Source: Bryobacterales bacterium (lineage in GTDB: Bacteria > Acidobacteriota > Terriglobia > Bryobacterales > Bryobacteraceae). Taken from it: a stretch of DNA of 64,000 nucleotides. A model generated the notes under the pieces. That model searched no databases. It worked only from the letters and a program-made list of their open reading frames with translations, and was not told the origin of the DNA. Numbering within the stretch: the stretch's first letter is position 1; the number at the start of each line of letters is the position of its first letter. A program made the position numbers and the translations under genes. The stretch lies in assembly GCA_020851655.1 (NCBI GenBank), contig JADZCI010000072.1:1-64000 (forward strand), in the 5' to 3' direction. This document shows positions 22,350 to 31,064 of the stretch, piece by piece.

Positions 22350-22913
22350 ATGAGACCCAGAACTTTTGCAGCCATCGCAACGGCGATGGCCGTGATGTCC
22401 AGCCTGATCGCGCAGTCAGTTCTGACCATCCCCGCAGGAACACAGATTTCCGTACGGTTGATTGACGCCATCGACGGCAAGACCGCGAAGGACGGGATGC
22501 GTTATCGAGCCAGTATCGACGACCCTGTTGCCGTTGGCAGCCAGATGGCGTTCCCGAAGGGTTCGCCATGCACCGTCGAGGTAGTCAGCGTCGAAAACGG
22601 CAAAGGGATGGCGCTTCGACTTCACGACGTGAGCGCGAACGGCAAGGTATACAGCACCTCCACCGAGTACGCAAATGTCGATGCCAAGGGAACGAGCAAA
22701 AAGAAGAAAGGTTTCCGGCGCGGTGTCGGACTGGGTGCGGCCGGCGCCGGTATTGGAGCCCTGGCCGGAGGAGGCGAAGGCGCGGCCATCGGCGCCGTAG
22801 TGGGCGCCGGCGTGGGGGCCATTTCCGCCGCCGCATCGAAAGGCAAGGAATTGAAGGTCCCTTCCGAATCCAGGCTGATCTTTGCGCTGAAGGCGCCGGT
22901 CCCGCTCAACTGA
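22350..22913 (+). CDS. Secreted glycine-zipper protein of unknown function
   Basis: This 187-residue protein has a signal peptide (residues 1-22) followed by a beta-rich domain of about 90 residues (from TIPAGTQISVRLIDAI onward). After a lysine cluster, residues 125-160 form a long glycine/alanine zipper (GxxxG repeats such as GAAGAGIGALAGGGEGAAIG), able to insert in or span a membrane. It starts at an ATG with AGGAG upstream. Similar beta-domain plus Gly-zipper proteins are common in Acidobacteria, but I cannot name a function. It is paired with the helical secreted protein upstream. Confidence 0.75.
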   Translation: MRPRTFAAIATAMAVMSSLIAQSVLTIPAGTQISVRLIDAIDGKTAKDGMRYRASIDDPVAVGSQMAFPKGSPCTVEVVSVENGKGMALRLHDVSANGKVYSTSTEYANVDAKGTSKKKKGFRRGVGLGAAGAGIGALAGGGEGAAIGAVVGAGVGAISAAASKGKELKVPSESRLIFALKAPVPLN

Positions 22914-22964
22914 CCGCTGCGAGCCTTCTCACCGTCCCGCCTATGGCGGCACGCCTGGAAAGAC

Positions 22965-23597
22965 TCAACGCACGGGCCGCACGATCATCTCCGGAGCGCC
23001 GCACCGGTCCCGCACCTGCGACGAGCAAGCGCGGCCCCGCAGGTCCTTTGTCAGACACAAACGGATCTCCTGAAAATACCGGCCGCTGCAAAGGACGGCG
23101 ACTTGGTCGGCTTTCAGCCAAGCGTTCGATTCCAGCACCTGTTTCTTGAAGTCGGCCGGTTTCACCATCACCTGCCGCGTGGGTTGCTGGAATCGTGGCG
23201 GCGTCTTGAATTCGTTGAATGCCTGGCGGGCCTTGGCGAAATAGTCCTTGGCCGTCGAACCGTCGCACACCCCGTGCTTTTGCCATTCGTGCCGGATCAA
23301 CTGATCGCTTGGCATGATGTCGAGCATCGCTTTTGCCGTGGCCGCATCCAGCTTCTCGGATGTCTGGCACGATTGCGGATAGCCCTTCTCGTATTGTGGC
23401 CAGAGCCCGTGAAGGACAAACCCAAAACGCCGGGGGCCGCCGCATTGCACCGAATCACCCGGCTTCCCGGCGCAGTACTGCGGCGACCAGGACAAGGTCA
23501 TCAGATAATAATCGAACCGGCCCGCCTGTCCGGCTGCCGGTTGAGCCGCAACGGCCGACGCCGCGGCCGCGATTCCAACCAAGGCTGTCCAACTCAT
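22965..23597 (-). CDS. Ribonuclease T2 family protein, secreted
   Basis: This 210-residue enzyme has a signal peptide (residues 1-22). Both catalytic sequences of the T2 family are intact. CAS1 is FVLHGLWPQ, with His63. CAS2 is HEWQKHGVC, with His103, Glu104 and His108. Several cysteines suited to disulfides follow. It would degrade RNA outside the cytoplasm by a cyclic-phosphate mechanism, plausibly for phosphate or nucleoside scavenging. The ATG at 23597 sits directly before the signal peptide. It is divergent from the first GH2 gene. Confidence 0.94.
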   Translation of the reverse strand: MSWTALVGIAAAASAVAAQPAAGQAGRFDYYLMTLSWSPQYCAGKPGDSVQCGGPRRFGFVLHGLWPQYEKGYPQSCQTSEKLDAATAKAMLDIMPSDQLIRHEWQKHGVCDGSTAKDYFAKARQAFNEFKTPPRFQQPTRQVMVKPADFKKQVLESNAWLKADQVAVLCSGRYFQEIRLCLTKDLRGRACSSQVRDRCGAPEMIVRPVR

Positions 23598-23652
23598 ATC
23601 ATCCAGCTTACGGATATTCTCAGGAACGCCCGAGATGTGATAGGAGTTCCTT

Positions 23653-26346
23653 GTGAAGATGATTGCACTCTCAGTTTTGATGGCGCTGCCGCTCGCCGCG
23701 CAGACAATGACGATCCCGCTGGAAGGAACTTGGCAGTTTCGGTTGGATGCCGAGAAGTCGGGTGCTCCGATGAAGTGGCAGGAGCAGCGCTTCGAAGGCG
23801 ACGTGATCTTCCTGCCTGGCAGCACGGATCAAGCCGGCTTTGGCCTGAAGACCGCGGGCCCGTCACGCGGCTGGTTGTCCAGGCCGTTCGTCTACGAGGG
23901 GCAAGCCTGGTACCAGCGGGACGTCGTGGTTCCCGAGGCGTGGCGCGGAAAGCGACTCGAGCTGTTCCTGGAACGGCCGCACTGGGAAACGAAGGTGTGG
24001 GTGGACGGCAAAGAGCAGGGCATGCGCAATAGCCTCTCCACGCCCCATGTGTACGACTTGGGAATGGGGATCGAGCCGGGACGCCGCACGATTACCATCT
24101 GCGTGGATAACACATACAAGATTGACGTGGGGCGCAACGCGCACAGCGTAACCGAACACACGCAGACGAATTGGAATGGGGTCGTGGGGCGGTTGGAACT
24201 TCGGGCGACGGATCCGGTGTGGATCGCGCAGGTGCACATCACGCCGCGGATGGCTGCCAAGACGGCAACGGTACGCGTGACGCTGAGAAACGCTACCGGG
24301 AAACCGTCGGCGGCGCGGCTGGAGGCGGCGGGCGTGGCGGCGCAGGTCGAAGTAACCGGCGCTGAAGCCCAGGCAGAACTCGTCGTGCCGTATCCGGATG
24401 CCAAGCCGTGGGACGAGTATCAGGGCCGCCTGCAGACGTTGACCGTGAAGCTTGCGGCGGGCGCCTACCGGGACCAATGGCACGGACAATTCGGAATGCG
24501 GGATATGAGCGTGCGAGGCAAGCAGTTCACACTCAACGGCCGGCCTATCTTTCTGCGAGGCACGCTCGAGTGCAACATTTTCCCGCTCACCGGCTACCCG
24601 CCGATGAACGTGGAGGGGTGGTCCAAGCTCTTTCGGACGGCGCGGGCATACGGACTGAACCATTTCCGTTTTCACTCCTGGTGTCCGCCAGAGGCGGCGT
24701 TTCAGGCCGCGGACGAAGCGGGCTTCACGCTCCACGTGGAATTGCCGGTATGGAGCGGAGTGGTGGGGAAAGATTCGGCCCTCAGCGAATACATGAGGGA
24801 GGAAGGGCGGCGGATCCAGGACGTCTACGGCAACCATCCCTCGTTTACGATGATGTGCCTTGGGAACGAGCTGCGCGGCGATTTCGATGCCATGGATAAG
24901 TTGCTGGGCGAACTCAAGGACCGGGATCCGCGCCGGCTCTACACTTTCTCGGCGGACCACGTGAGGCGTCAGCCGGGGCCGACTTCCGACTATTACGTGG
25001 CGCACAATACCGCTTCCGGGCCTGTGCGCATCCACGGGGCTCGCTACACGAAAACGAACGACGGCACTATGCGTGATCACACGGCTCACGCCGGCCGTTT
25101 CTCCATGCCGATGGTTGCGCACGAGTTGGGCCAGTGGGTGACGCTGCCCGACTACGCCGAGATTGGAAAGTACCAGGGCGTGCTCAAACCGCGAAACCTG
25201 GAGGCCTTCCGGGCGCAGATGGAGGCGCGCGGGATGCTCGACCAGAACCGCGATTTCCAGCTTGCTTCGGGCCGGTTTGCCTGGCGGCTCTACAAGGAGG
25301 ACATCGAGGCGTCGTTGCGCACTCCGAACTGGGGCGGGGTGCAGTTGCTCCAACTCCAGGATTTTCCGGGGCAGGGTGAAGCGTTGATCGGCCTGCTCGA
25401 CTCCTTCTGGCAGTCGAAGGGGATCATGGAGCCGGAGGAGATGCGCGGCTTTTTCGGCGAGACGACGGCACTGGCAAAGTTCCCCAAGTTCGCCTGGACG
25501 AACGGCGAGATATTCACAGCAAGTCTGATGGTGGCCCATTACGGCAAGGCGGCACTCAAAAGCGCGGTGGCCCAATGGTCACTCAAGGACGGAAATGTGA
25601 GCGTGGCGGAGGGCACGACCGCGCCGCTCGAAGCCGGGCTTGGCCAGGTGATAACGCTGGGCGAAATCAAAGTCCCTCTCGGGAAGCTCGCGAAGGCGGC
25701 GCAACTGCGGCTGGAGGTGAAGCTGCCGGCGGCGCATACCTCGAATTTCTGGGACATCTGGGTCTATCCGGAGGAGTCACCCGCCGCGCCAGGAGAGGTG
25801 CTGATTGCCCGTTCACTTGATGATGCGGCCAAGAAGAAGCTAGCCGCGGGCGGGAAGGTGCTCCTGACCCTGCCCGCGGGATCGCAAACCAAGGGCACAA
25901 TGCCGATGCGGTTCCTGCCGGTCTTCTGGTCACTGAGCTGGTTTCCAAAGCAACCGGGCCACCTTGGCATCTTCTGCAATCCATCGCACCCGGCTCTGAT
26001 CGGATTCCCAACCGCGAGTGGAAGCGACTTCCAGTGGTGGGATGTGACGGAGAACTCCGCCGCGTTTATCCTGAACGACACGCCAGCGGGTTACCGGCCC
26101 ATCGTGCAGGTGATCGACGACTATCACCGAAATCACAAGCTCGGCGCGGTCTTTGAGACAAGGGTGGGCCGGGGCAGCTTGCTGGTTTCGGCGTTCGATC
26201 TGGAGACGGACATGGCCGGCCGCCCCGCGGCCCGGCAGCTTCGCAGGAGCCTGCTCGACTACATGCACAGTTCGAACTTCTCGCCTCAGACCACGCTCTC
26301 CAAGACCACACTGGAGACGCTTCTGGCCATGGACCACGCGAAGTAG
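23653..26346 (+). CDS. Glycoside hydrolase family 2 protein, secreted (large, 897 aa)
   Basis: This is a secreted GH2-type enzyme with a signal peptide (residues 1-16, ending LAAQT). An N-terminal sugar-binding jelly roll (LEGTWQFRLD to about residue 180) is followed by an immunoglobulin-like domain and a TIM barrel from about residue 290. The general acid/base is E406 in CLGNELRGD, and a likely nucleophile is the Glu in MVAHELGQW. About 300 further C-terminal residues form beta-rich domains. It starts at a GTG with AGGAG six bases upstream. The next GH2 gene begins six bases after it, so they form an operon. The substrate (beta-galactoside, beta-glucuronide or other) is not determined. Confidence 0.87.
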   Translation: MKMIALSVLMALPLAAQTMTIPLEGTWQFRLDAEKSGAPMKWQEQRFEGDVIFLPGSTDQAGFGLKTAGPSRGWLSRPFVYEGQAWYQRDVVVPEAWRGKRLELFLERPHWETKVWVDGKEQGMRNSLSTPHVYDLGMGIEPGRRTITICVDNTYKIDVGRNAHSVTEHTQTNWNGVVGRLELRATDPVWIAQVHITPRMAAKTATVRVTLRNATGKPSAARLEAAGVAAQVEVTGAEAQAELVVPYPDAKPWDEYQGRLQTLTVKLAAGAYRDQWHGQFGMRDMSVRGKQFTLNGRPIFLRGTLECNIFPLTGYPPMNVEGWSKLFRTARAYGLNHFRFHSWCPPEAAFQAADEAGFTLHVELPVWSGVVGKDSALSEYMREEGRRIQDVYGNHPSFTMMCLGNELRGDFDAMDKLLGELKDRDPRRLYTFSADHVRRQPGPTSDYYVAHNTASGPVRIHGARYTKTNDGTMRDHTAHAGRFSMPMVAHELGQWVTLPDYAEIGKYQGVLKPRNLEAFRAQMEARGMLDQNRDFQLASGRFAWRLYKEDIEASLRTPNWGGVQLLQLQDFPGQGEALIGLLDSFWQSKGIMEPEEMRGFFGETTALAKFPKFAWTNGEIFTASLMVAHYGKAALKSAVAQWSLKDGNVSVAEGTTAPLEAGLGQVITLGEIKVPLGKLAKAAQLRLEVKLPAAHTSNFWDIWVYPEESPAAPGEVLIARSLDDAAKKKLAAGGKVLLTLPAGSQTKGTMPMRFLPVFWSLSWFPKQPGHLGIFCNPSHPALIGFPTASGSDFQWWDVTENSAAFILNDTPAGYRPIVQVIDDYHRNHKLGAVFETRVGRGSLLVSAFDLETDMAGRPAARQLRRSLLDYMHSSNFSPQTTLSKTTLETLLAMDHAK

Positions 26347-26352
26347 GCGCGC

Positions 26353-29300
26353 ATGAAACGCAATAGGAGCTTTGTCTTTGCGCTGGCCGCTGCCGCTGCC
26401 CTGAACGCACCCGGCCACGCGGCCACCAGCTATCGCGATGACCGCGTCTCGCTCAATGGCGAATGGCGCTTTCAGGTGCGGCACGATAACCGGTTGCTCG
26501 CCGCAACACCGGTCCGCTTTGGTCCTGTGTCCGCCTCCTCGCAGGCCGCGATGCTGGAACCTCACACTGGAGGGGAAACCTCCGTGGGCCGCTGGCTCAC
26601 CTCGACGCCCGTCCCCTTGGCGGGAACCATCATTCCGGCCGAGGCGGGAAGCAATTGGTCCCGCCAGATCTGGAAGCCGCACCCGCAACAGCAGGGCCCA
26701 ACGTGGTGGCAGATCGACCTCGGGCCCAACCGCACGCTTCGGTCCGTCGGGGGTATTCGCGTCAACTGGGTGAAGCCGGCAGTCGCGGCCATAAGAGCCG
26801 AACTCTCCCCTGATGGGGAGAACTGGACGCCGTGGGCAGCGGCGACGGCAGACGCCGCCAACCCCGATACCTGGCTGCGCGGACCGGCGGCGCCTGCCCG
26901 CTTCGTGCGGCTTCTGTTCAGTCCCGCTCAATTCCCCGGCACGCGTCTGATCGAAGTGTTCCCGCGGGGGCAGGATGGTGTCTTGACGCCGTGGCTACCC
27001 TTGCCGCAAAGGGCCTGGTACGAGGAACTGCGCAAGTATTCCCCGAGCGGTGGGTTTCAACTGCCGGAGTTTGATGATGCGTCGTGGGCGAAGATTCGCG
27101 TCCCGTCCTATTGGGAGGTGGCGAAGTTCAGCGAACCGACGTGGTGGCAGCCGGACGACGCCGTCGGCTACTACCGGCGCAATTTTGTCCTGCCGGAGAG
27201 TTGGAGGGGACGACAGGTTCGCCTGCGGTTCGAAGGCGTCAACAATTCGGCGCACGTGTGGGTGAACGGACGGGAGGTGGGGTATCACGAGAGCGGATTC
27301 ACCGTGTTCGAGTTCGACGTCACGCCTTATCTCAACCACGGCGAGCCCAACACCATCGCGGTGCGCGTCTGCAAATGGACGCTTACTCACGAGTACGACA
27401 CCGACGATGTCTGGTTCCTGGGCGGCATCTGGCGCGACACCTATTTGTACTCGCTGCCGTCCCAGCGCATCGACGATTTTACGGTCAGCACGGAGCTTGA
27501 CTCACAGTACAAGGACGCGGTGCTCCGCGCAAACCTCGTACTGGCCAGTGAAGCCGGGTCCGCCGGGTCGCGCTACGAATTGGACGGCGAGTTGACCAAC
27601 GCCGCCGGTGGGGCTGTCGCGGTGGACGGCCTCAAAGCCACGGGCGTGCTGGCAGGCCGCGCTTCGCTCCGCGTTGATATCGCGGGCCTGGTGCGGAGCC
27701 CGCTGAAATGGACCGCCGAAACCCCTCACCTCTACACACTCACGCTTCGCCTGCGCATCGGAGGCCGGGTCGTTCACGAGTTCAGGAACACCCTTGGTTT
27801 CCGCCAAGTGGAAGTGAAGGGCGACAGGATCCTGTTGAACGGCGTTCCGCTGCGGGTGCATGGCGCCGTGACCACTCGCGCCAACCCAAACGACTCGGGC
27901 GAGGATCTCAAGACGGTGTTCGCGCGGGAAATCCGGCTCCTCAAAGAATCGAACATCAACATGATCCGCAGCCACACCACGCCGCTCGAGGAGGACTTCC
28001 TGGACCTTTGCGACAAGCACGGAATCTACGTCGTGCCCGATGTTCCCGCTGTCTGGCTCAATGAAGGCGACTACAGGTACCTCTCAGACGGGGAAGTGCA
28101 GCGCGCCCGGGAGATCTACCAGCAGCACAAGAATCGCGCATCCGTGGTGATGTGGCACATCGGCAACGAGAACGGACCCTCCTCTGGGTACCGCCCCATG
28201 GGGCAAGCCGCCCGCTGGCTGCACGAGAACGACCCTACGCGCCCGGTGGCCATCTGCGACAACGAAGCCAGTCTCGCCGAATACGGTGCGGCGGTAAAGG
28301 ACTTTCATTTCTATGGCTGGCCTCCACTTGAGCCGGCCGCCGCGCCTTTCCTCATGGGCGAGTTTCACGGCGTGCCGGAGGAAGTGGACCGTCTCAAAGA
28401 CCGTGGATTCGTCGAAACCTGGGGACGCAGCCTGAAGGCAGGATGGGGATCGGTTGATGGCAAGCCATGGGTGGCCGGAGCCCTAATGTGCTGCTGGGAC
28501 GACGGCTCTGTAAATGGGAACTTGGGCCCGCGACAGTGGGGGTTGCTCGATTCCAAGAGACAGGCGAAGGATCTCCTTTTCCATGTGCGCAAGGCCTTTG
28601 CCCGGGTTCGTCTGGAACTCCAGGACGCTAAGATCGTCAACGGCAGGCTCTCGGCGTCATTGCATGTTTCCAACCGGTACAGCTACTCAGATCTGTCCGA
28701 TTTCACATTCCGCTGGGAGTTGCTCGTCAGAGGCCAGAGTGCCGCCAGCGGCCGCATGCAATGCTCCGTGAAGCCGCAATCGTCAAAGTCCGTCGCGCTG
28801 GACCTCGAAGCGCCCGCTGGGCCGGAGATCCTGCGGGTCTCGGTGAGTGACCGCGAGGGATTCTCGGTGCAAAGCGAGGATTTCGCACTGACACCCGGAG
28901 CATTTGGCCTCAAGGCGGCCGAGGTTTTGTCGCAGTCGGGCTTTGTTGAACGTGCCGGCAAACCGCAGGAGTTCGCGCTGGACTGGAAGGCCGGCACTGG
29001 CCTCACCGTTCGGGATGGAAGGGGCAGGAGATGGCTCTCCATCCCAGGATTGACAATTCAGACGGGAAAGGACCGCCGCACAAACGTTCCCCTCGGCGAG
29101 ATTCGTTATGGCGAGCCGAGGCAGGAGACCGGGCGGTTCATCGTTCCCGTTCGTGGTGCGCAATTCGAAGGGCGGCTGGTCTTTGAGGCTGGTGTGAACT
29201 TTCTCAAGGCGCGATACGAACTCACGGCCACACATGCGATATCGATCCGGGAAATCGGCCTGGCGGTCCGCCTTCCGGAGGACGTGAGCGAACTGGCCTG

Positions 29301-29649
29301 GAACCGGGCGGCGTTGTGGAACAGCGCACCTGCGGGGTGGCTCGATGGCCCGCGGGAGAAAGCCTCACCGCAGGCCCTCGCGGCTACCGTCAGCCGCCGC
29401 AATCTCTTCTGGCTGGCGTTCGAAACGGCAGGCCGTCCCCTGCTGGTTGCTCCTTCCGCCGAAACAATGAACGTTCGCTTCGCATCGTCGCCCCACGATA
29501 TTGTGCTGAGCGATTTCATCGACTCCCAAGGCTTTCTGGGCAAGTACGATCTGACGACGCTCGATAAGAAAGTTGCCGCGGGCCAGACGTTGACAGGTGG
29601 CGTGACCATTGACCTGCTGCCGCCTCAGACTTGGGCCATGCTGCCGTAA
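26353..29649 (+). CDS. Beta-galactosidase-like GH2 enzyme with inserted F5/8-type domain, secreted
   Basis: This 1098-residue protein has a signal peptide (residues 1-23). The first part contains LNGEWRFQ, then an inserted discoidin-like segment (about residues 90-205, with WWQIDLGPNR and RFVRLLF) that probably binds sugar. The GH2 jelly roll continues with YYRRNFVLPESW and VWVNGREVGYHES. Acid/base is E606 in WHIGNENG and the nucleophile is E670 in LMGEFHG. The C-terminal 350 residues resemble LacZ-type accessory beta domains. It is the second gene of the GH2 pair and likely acts on plant beta-glycans. Confidence 0.9.
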   Translation: MKRNRSFVFALAAAAALNAPGHAATSYRDDRVSLNGEWRFQVRHDNRLLAATPVRFGPVSASSQAAMLEPHTGGETSVGRWLTSTPVPLAGTIIPAEAGSNWSRQIWKPHPQQQGPTWWQIDLGPNRTLRSVGGIRVNWVKPAVAAIRAELSPDGENWTPWAAATADAANPDTWLRGPAAPARFVRLLFSPAQFPGTRLIEVFPRGQDGVLTPWLPLPQRAWYEELRKYSPSGGFQLPEFDDASWAKIRVPSYWEVAKFSEPTWWQPDDAVGYYRRNFVLPESWRGRQVRLRFEGVNNSAHVWVNGREVGYHESGFTVFEFDVTPYLNHGEPNTIAVRVCKWTLTHEYDTDDVWFLGGIWRDTYLYSLPSQRIDDFTVSTELDSQYKDAVLRANLVLASEAGSAGSRYELDGELTNAAGGAVAVDGLKATGVLAGRASLRVDIAGLVRSPLKWTAETPHLYTLTLRLRIGGRVVHEFRNTLGFRQVEVKGDRILLNGVPLRVHGAVTTRANPNDSGEDLKTVFAREIRLLKESNINMIRSHTTPLEEDFLDLCDKHGIYVVPDVPAVWLNEGDYRYLSDGEVQRAREIYQQHKNRASVVMWHIGNENGPSSGYRPMGQAARWLHENDPTRPVAICDNEASLAEYGAAVKDFHFYGWPPLEPAAAPFLMGEFHGVPEEVDRLKDRGFVETWGRSLKAGWGSVDGKPWVAGALMCCWDDGSVNGNLGPRQWGLLDSKRQAKDLLFHVRKAFARVRLELQDAKIVNGRLSASLHVSNRYSYSDLSDFTFRWELLVRGQSAASGRMQCSVKPQSSKSVALDLEAPAGPEILRVSVSDREGFSVQSEDFALTPGAFGLKAAEVLSQSGFVERAGKPQEFALDWKAGTGLTVRDGRGRRWLSIPGLTIQTGKDRRTNVPLGEIRYGEPRQETGRFIVPVRGAQFEGRLVFEAGVNFLKARYELTATHAISIREIGLAVRLPEDVSELAWNRAALWNSAPAGWLDGPREKASPQALAATVSRRNLFWLAFETAGRPLLVAPSAETMNVRFASSPHDIVLSDFIDSQGFLGKYDLTTLDKKVAAGQTLTGGVTIDLLPPQTWAMLP

Positions 29650-29688
29650 ACGGCGTCCGGACACCTGGTGAGCCGACTGCAGTCGCGA

Positions 29689-31047
29689 TTATTTCCCCCA
29701 CTGCTTTTCGATCTCCTCGAGGTTCTTGCCTTTCGTCTCGGGCGTAAACTTCCATACGAACCAGACGGTGCAGGCGCACATGAAGGCGTAGATCCAGAAA
29801 GCACCGGCGGCCGTGAATGCTTTGACGAGTGAAAGGAAGGTCAGCGTGATCATCAAGCAGGCGAGCCACAGCGCAACGGTCGCCACAGACATAGCCCGTC
29901 CTCGAATCCTCGTTGGGAACAGTTCCGAGATCACCACCCATACACCTGGCCCCATCCCAAGAGAGAAGAACGCAACGTAGCAGAGAATCAACCCAAGGAC
30001 GCGAGATGGAGTTGCCGATCCCGCCGCAAAGACGGCGCCCAGCGCGGTTAGTGAAGCACCCATGCCAGCGGCGGCCGAGATGAGCAACGCCTTTCGCCCA
30101 AGCCGGTCGATCGTGAATAGCGCAGCGACTGTGAAGACCAGATTCATTGCACCCACGAGAACGTTCGCCCACAACGCGGCGGACGTACTTTCCGATCCAG
30201 CCTGTTCAGTGAAGATGATGGACCCGTAGTAGAGCACCGTGTTTATGCCGGTTACCTGCTGAAGAATCGCGAGCGTCACACCGATCAGCAGTGGACGGCG
30301 CAGCGGTTTCTCGAACAACTGCCGCAATGAGCCGCTCTCCTCGGCAATCGCGCGCTCGATTTCGAGCAGTTGGGAGGGAGGCTCGCCCAGCCTCGCCAGT
30401 ACTTGCCCGGCCTCGCCGTGCCTGCCTTCCTTCACCAGCCAGCGGGGGCTTTCCGGCACGAAGAACAGAGCGCCGAAGAAAAGCAGCGAGGGAACAGCCG
30501 CAATGGCGAACATCCATCTCCAACTTCCCTCGCCCAGTCCGGCCAGCCCCCACCCTGCGAGGTAGGAAACCAGAATCCCCAGCACGATCGCCAGTTGATT
30601 CATGCTGACGAGACGCCCGCGGATGGCCGGGGGCGAAAGTTCGGCAATATAGAGCGGGGCCAGCATCGAAGCGATGCCGATGGCGATACCGGCGGCCACT
30701 CGCGCGGCTACAAACTCGCCCAATCCGTTTGGCAGCGCCGTCGCGACCGACGAAACCGCAAAGATCACGGCGGACAGGAGCAGAACGGTCTTGCGGCCGA
30801 ATCGGTCACTGAGAGTACCTGCCAGTCCCGCCCCGAGCGCGCACCCGGCCAACAAACTTCCGGCGGCGAACTCCGTCTCGACTTCAGTCCACCGGAAATG
30901 CCGCCGGAGGAAGACGATGGCTCCGTTGATGATCGCCGTATCAAAACCGAACAGGAACCCGCTCAATGCCGCGACGGACGAAACGCGATACAGATACCCG
31001 CTGCTTTGCGATTGAGTGCGTAGTTCGAGGTTGAGGCTTGTGTTCAT
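29689..31047 (-). CDS. Sugar porter family MFS transporter
   Basis: This is a 452-residue inner-membrane symporter with twelve predicted membrane segments. The sugar-porter hallmarks are DRFGRK in the loop after helix 2, RLGRK in the equivalent loop of the second half, PESPRWL after helix 6, and PETKGKNLEEIE at the C-terminus. It would import a monosaccharide such as xylose or glucose, probably with protons. It lies 17 bases downstream of the beta-xylosidase-like gene on the same strand, so the enzyme and transporter are likely cotranscribed. Confidence 0.94.
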   Translation of the reverse strand: MNTSLNLELRTQSQSSGYLYRVSSVAALSGFLFGFDTAIINGAIVFLRRHFRWTEVETEFAAGSLLAGCALGAGLAGTLSDRFGRKTVLLLSAVIFAVSSVATALPNGLGEFVAARVAAGIAIGIASMLAPLYIAELSPPAIRGRLVSMNQLAIVLGILVSYLAGWGLAGLGEGSWRWMFAIAAVPSLLFFGALFFVPESPRWLVKEGRHGEAGQVLARLGEPPSQLLEIERAIAEESGSLRQLFEKPLRRPLLIGVTLAILQQVTGINTVLYYGSIIFTEQAGSESTSAALWANVLVGAMNLVFTVAALFTIDRLGRKALLISAAAGMGASLTALGAVFAAGSATPSRVLGLILCYVAFFSLGMGPGVWVVISELFPTRIRGRAMSVATVALWLACLMITLTFLSLVKAFTAAGAFWIYAFMCACTVWFVWKFTPETKGKNLEEIEKQWGK

Positions 31048-31064
31048 CTGTGCGAAGGGCGCGA

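Noticed and set aside
23863-25575. A 570-codon open frame on the minus strand opposite the first GH2 gene
   Set aside because: It lies wholly antisense to a clear GH2 enzyme with catalytic motifs. Its Arg/His/Pro-rich composition is what high-GC antisense frames produce. No ribosome-binding site or domain was seen.
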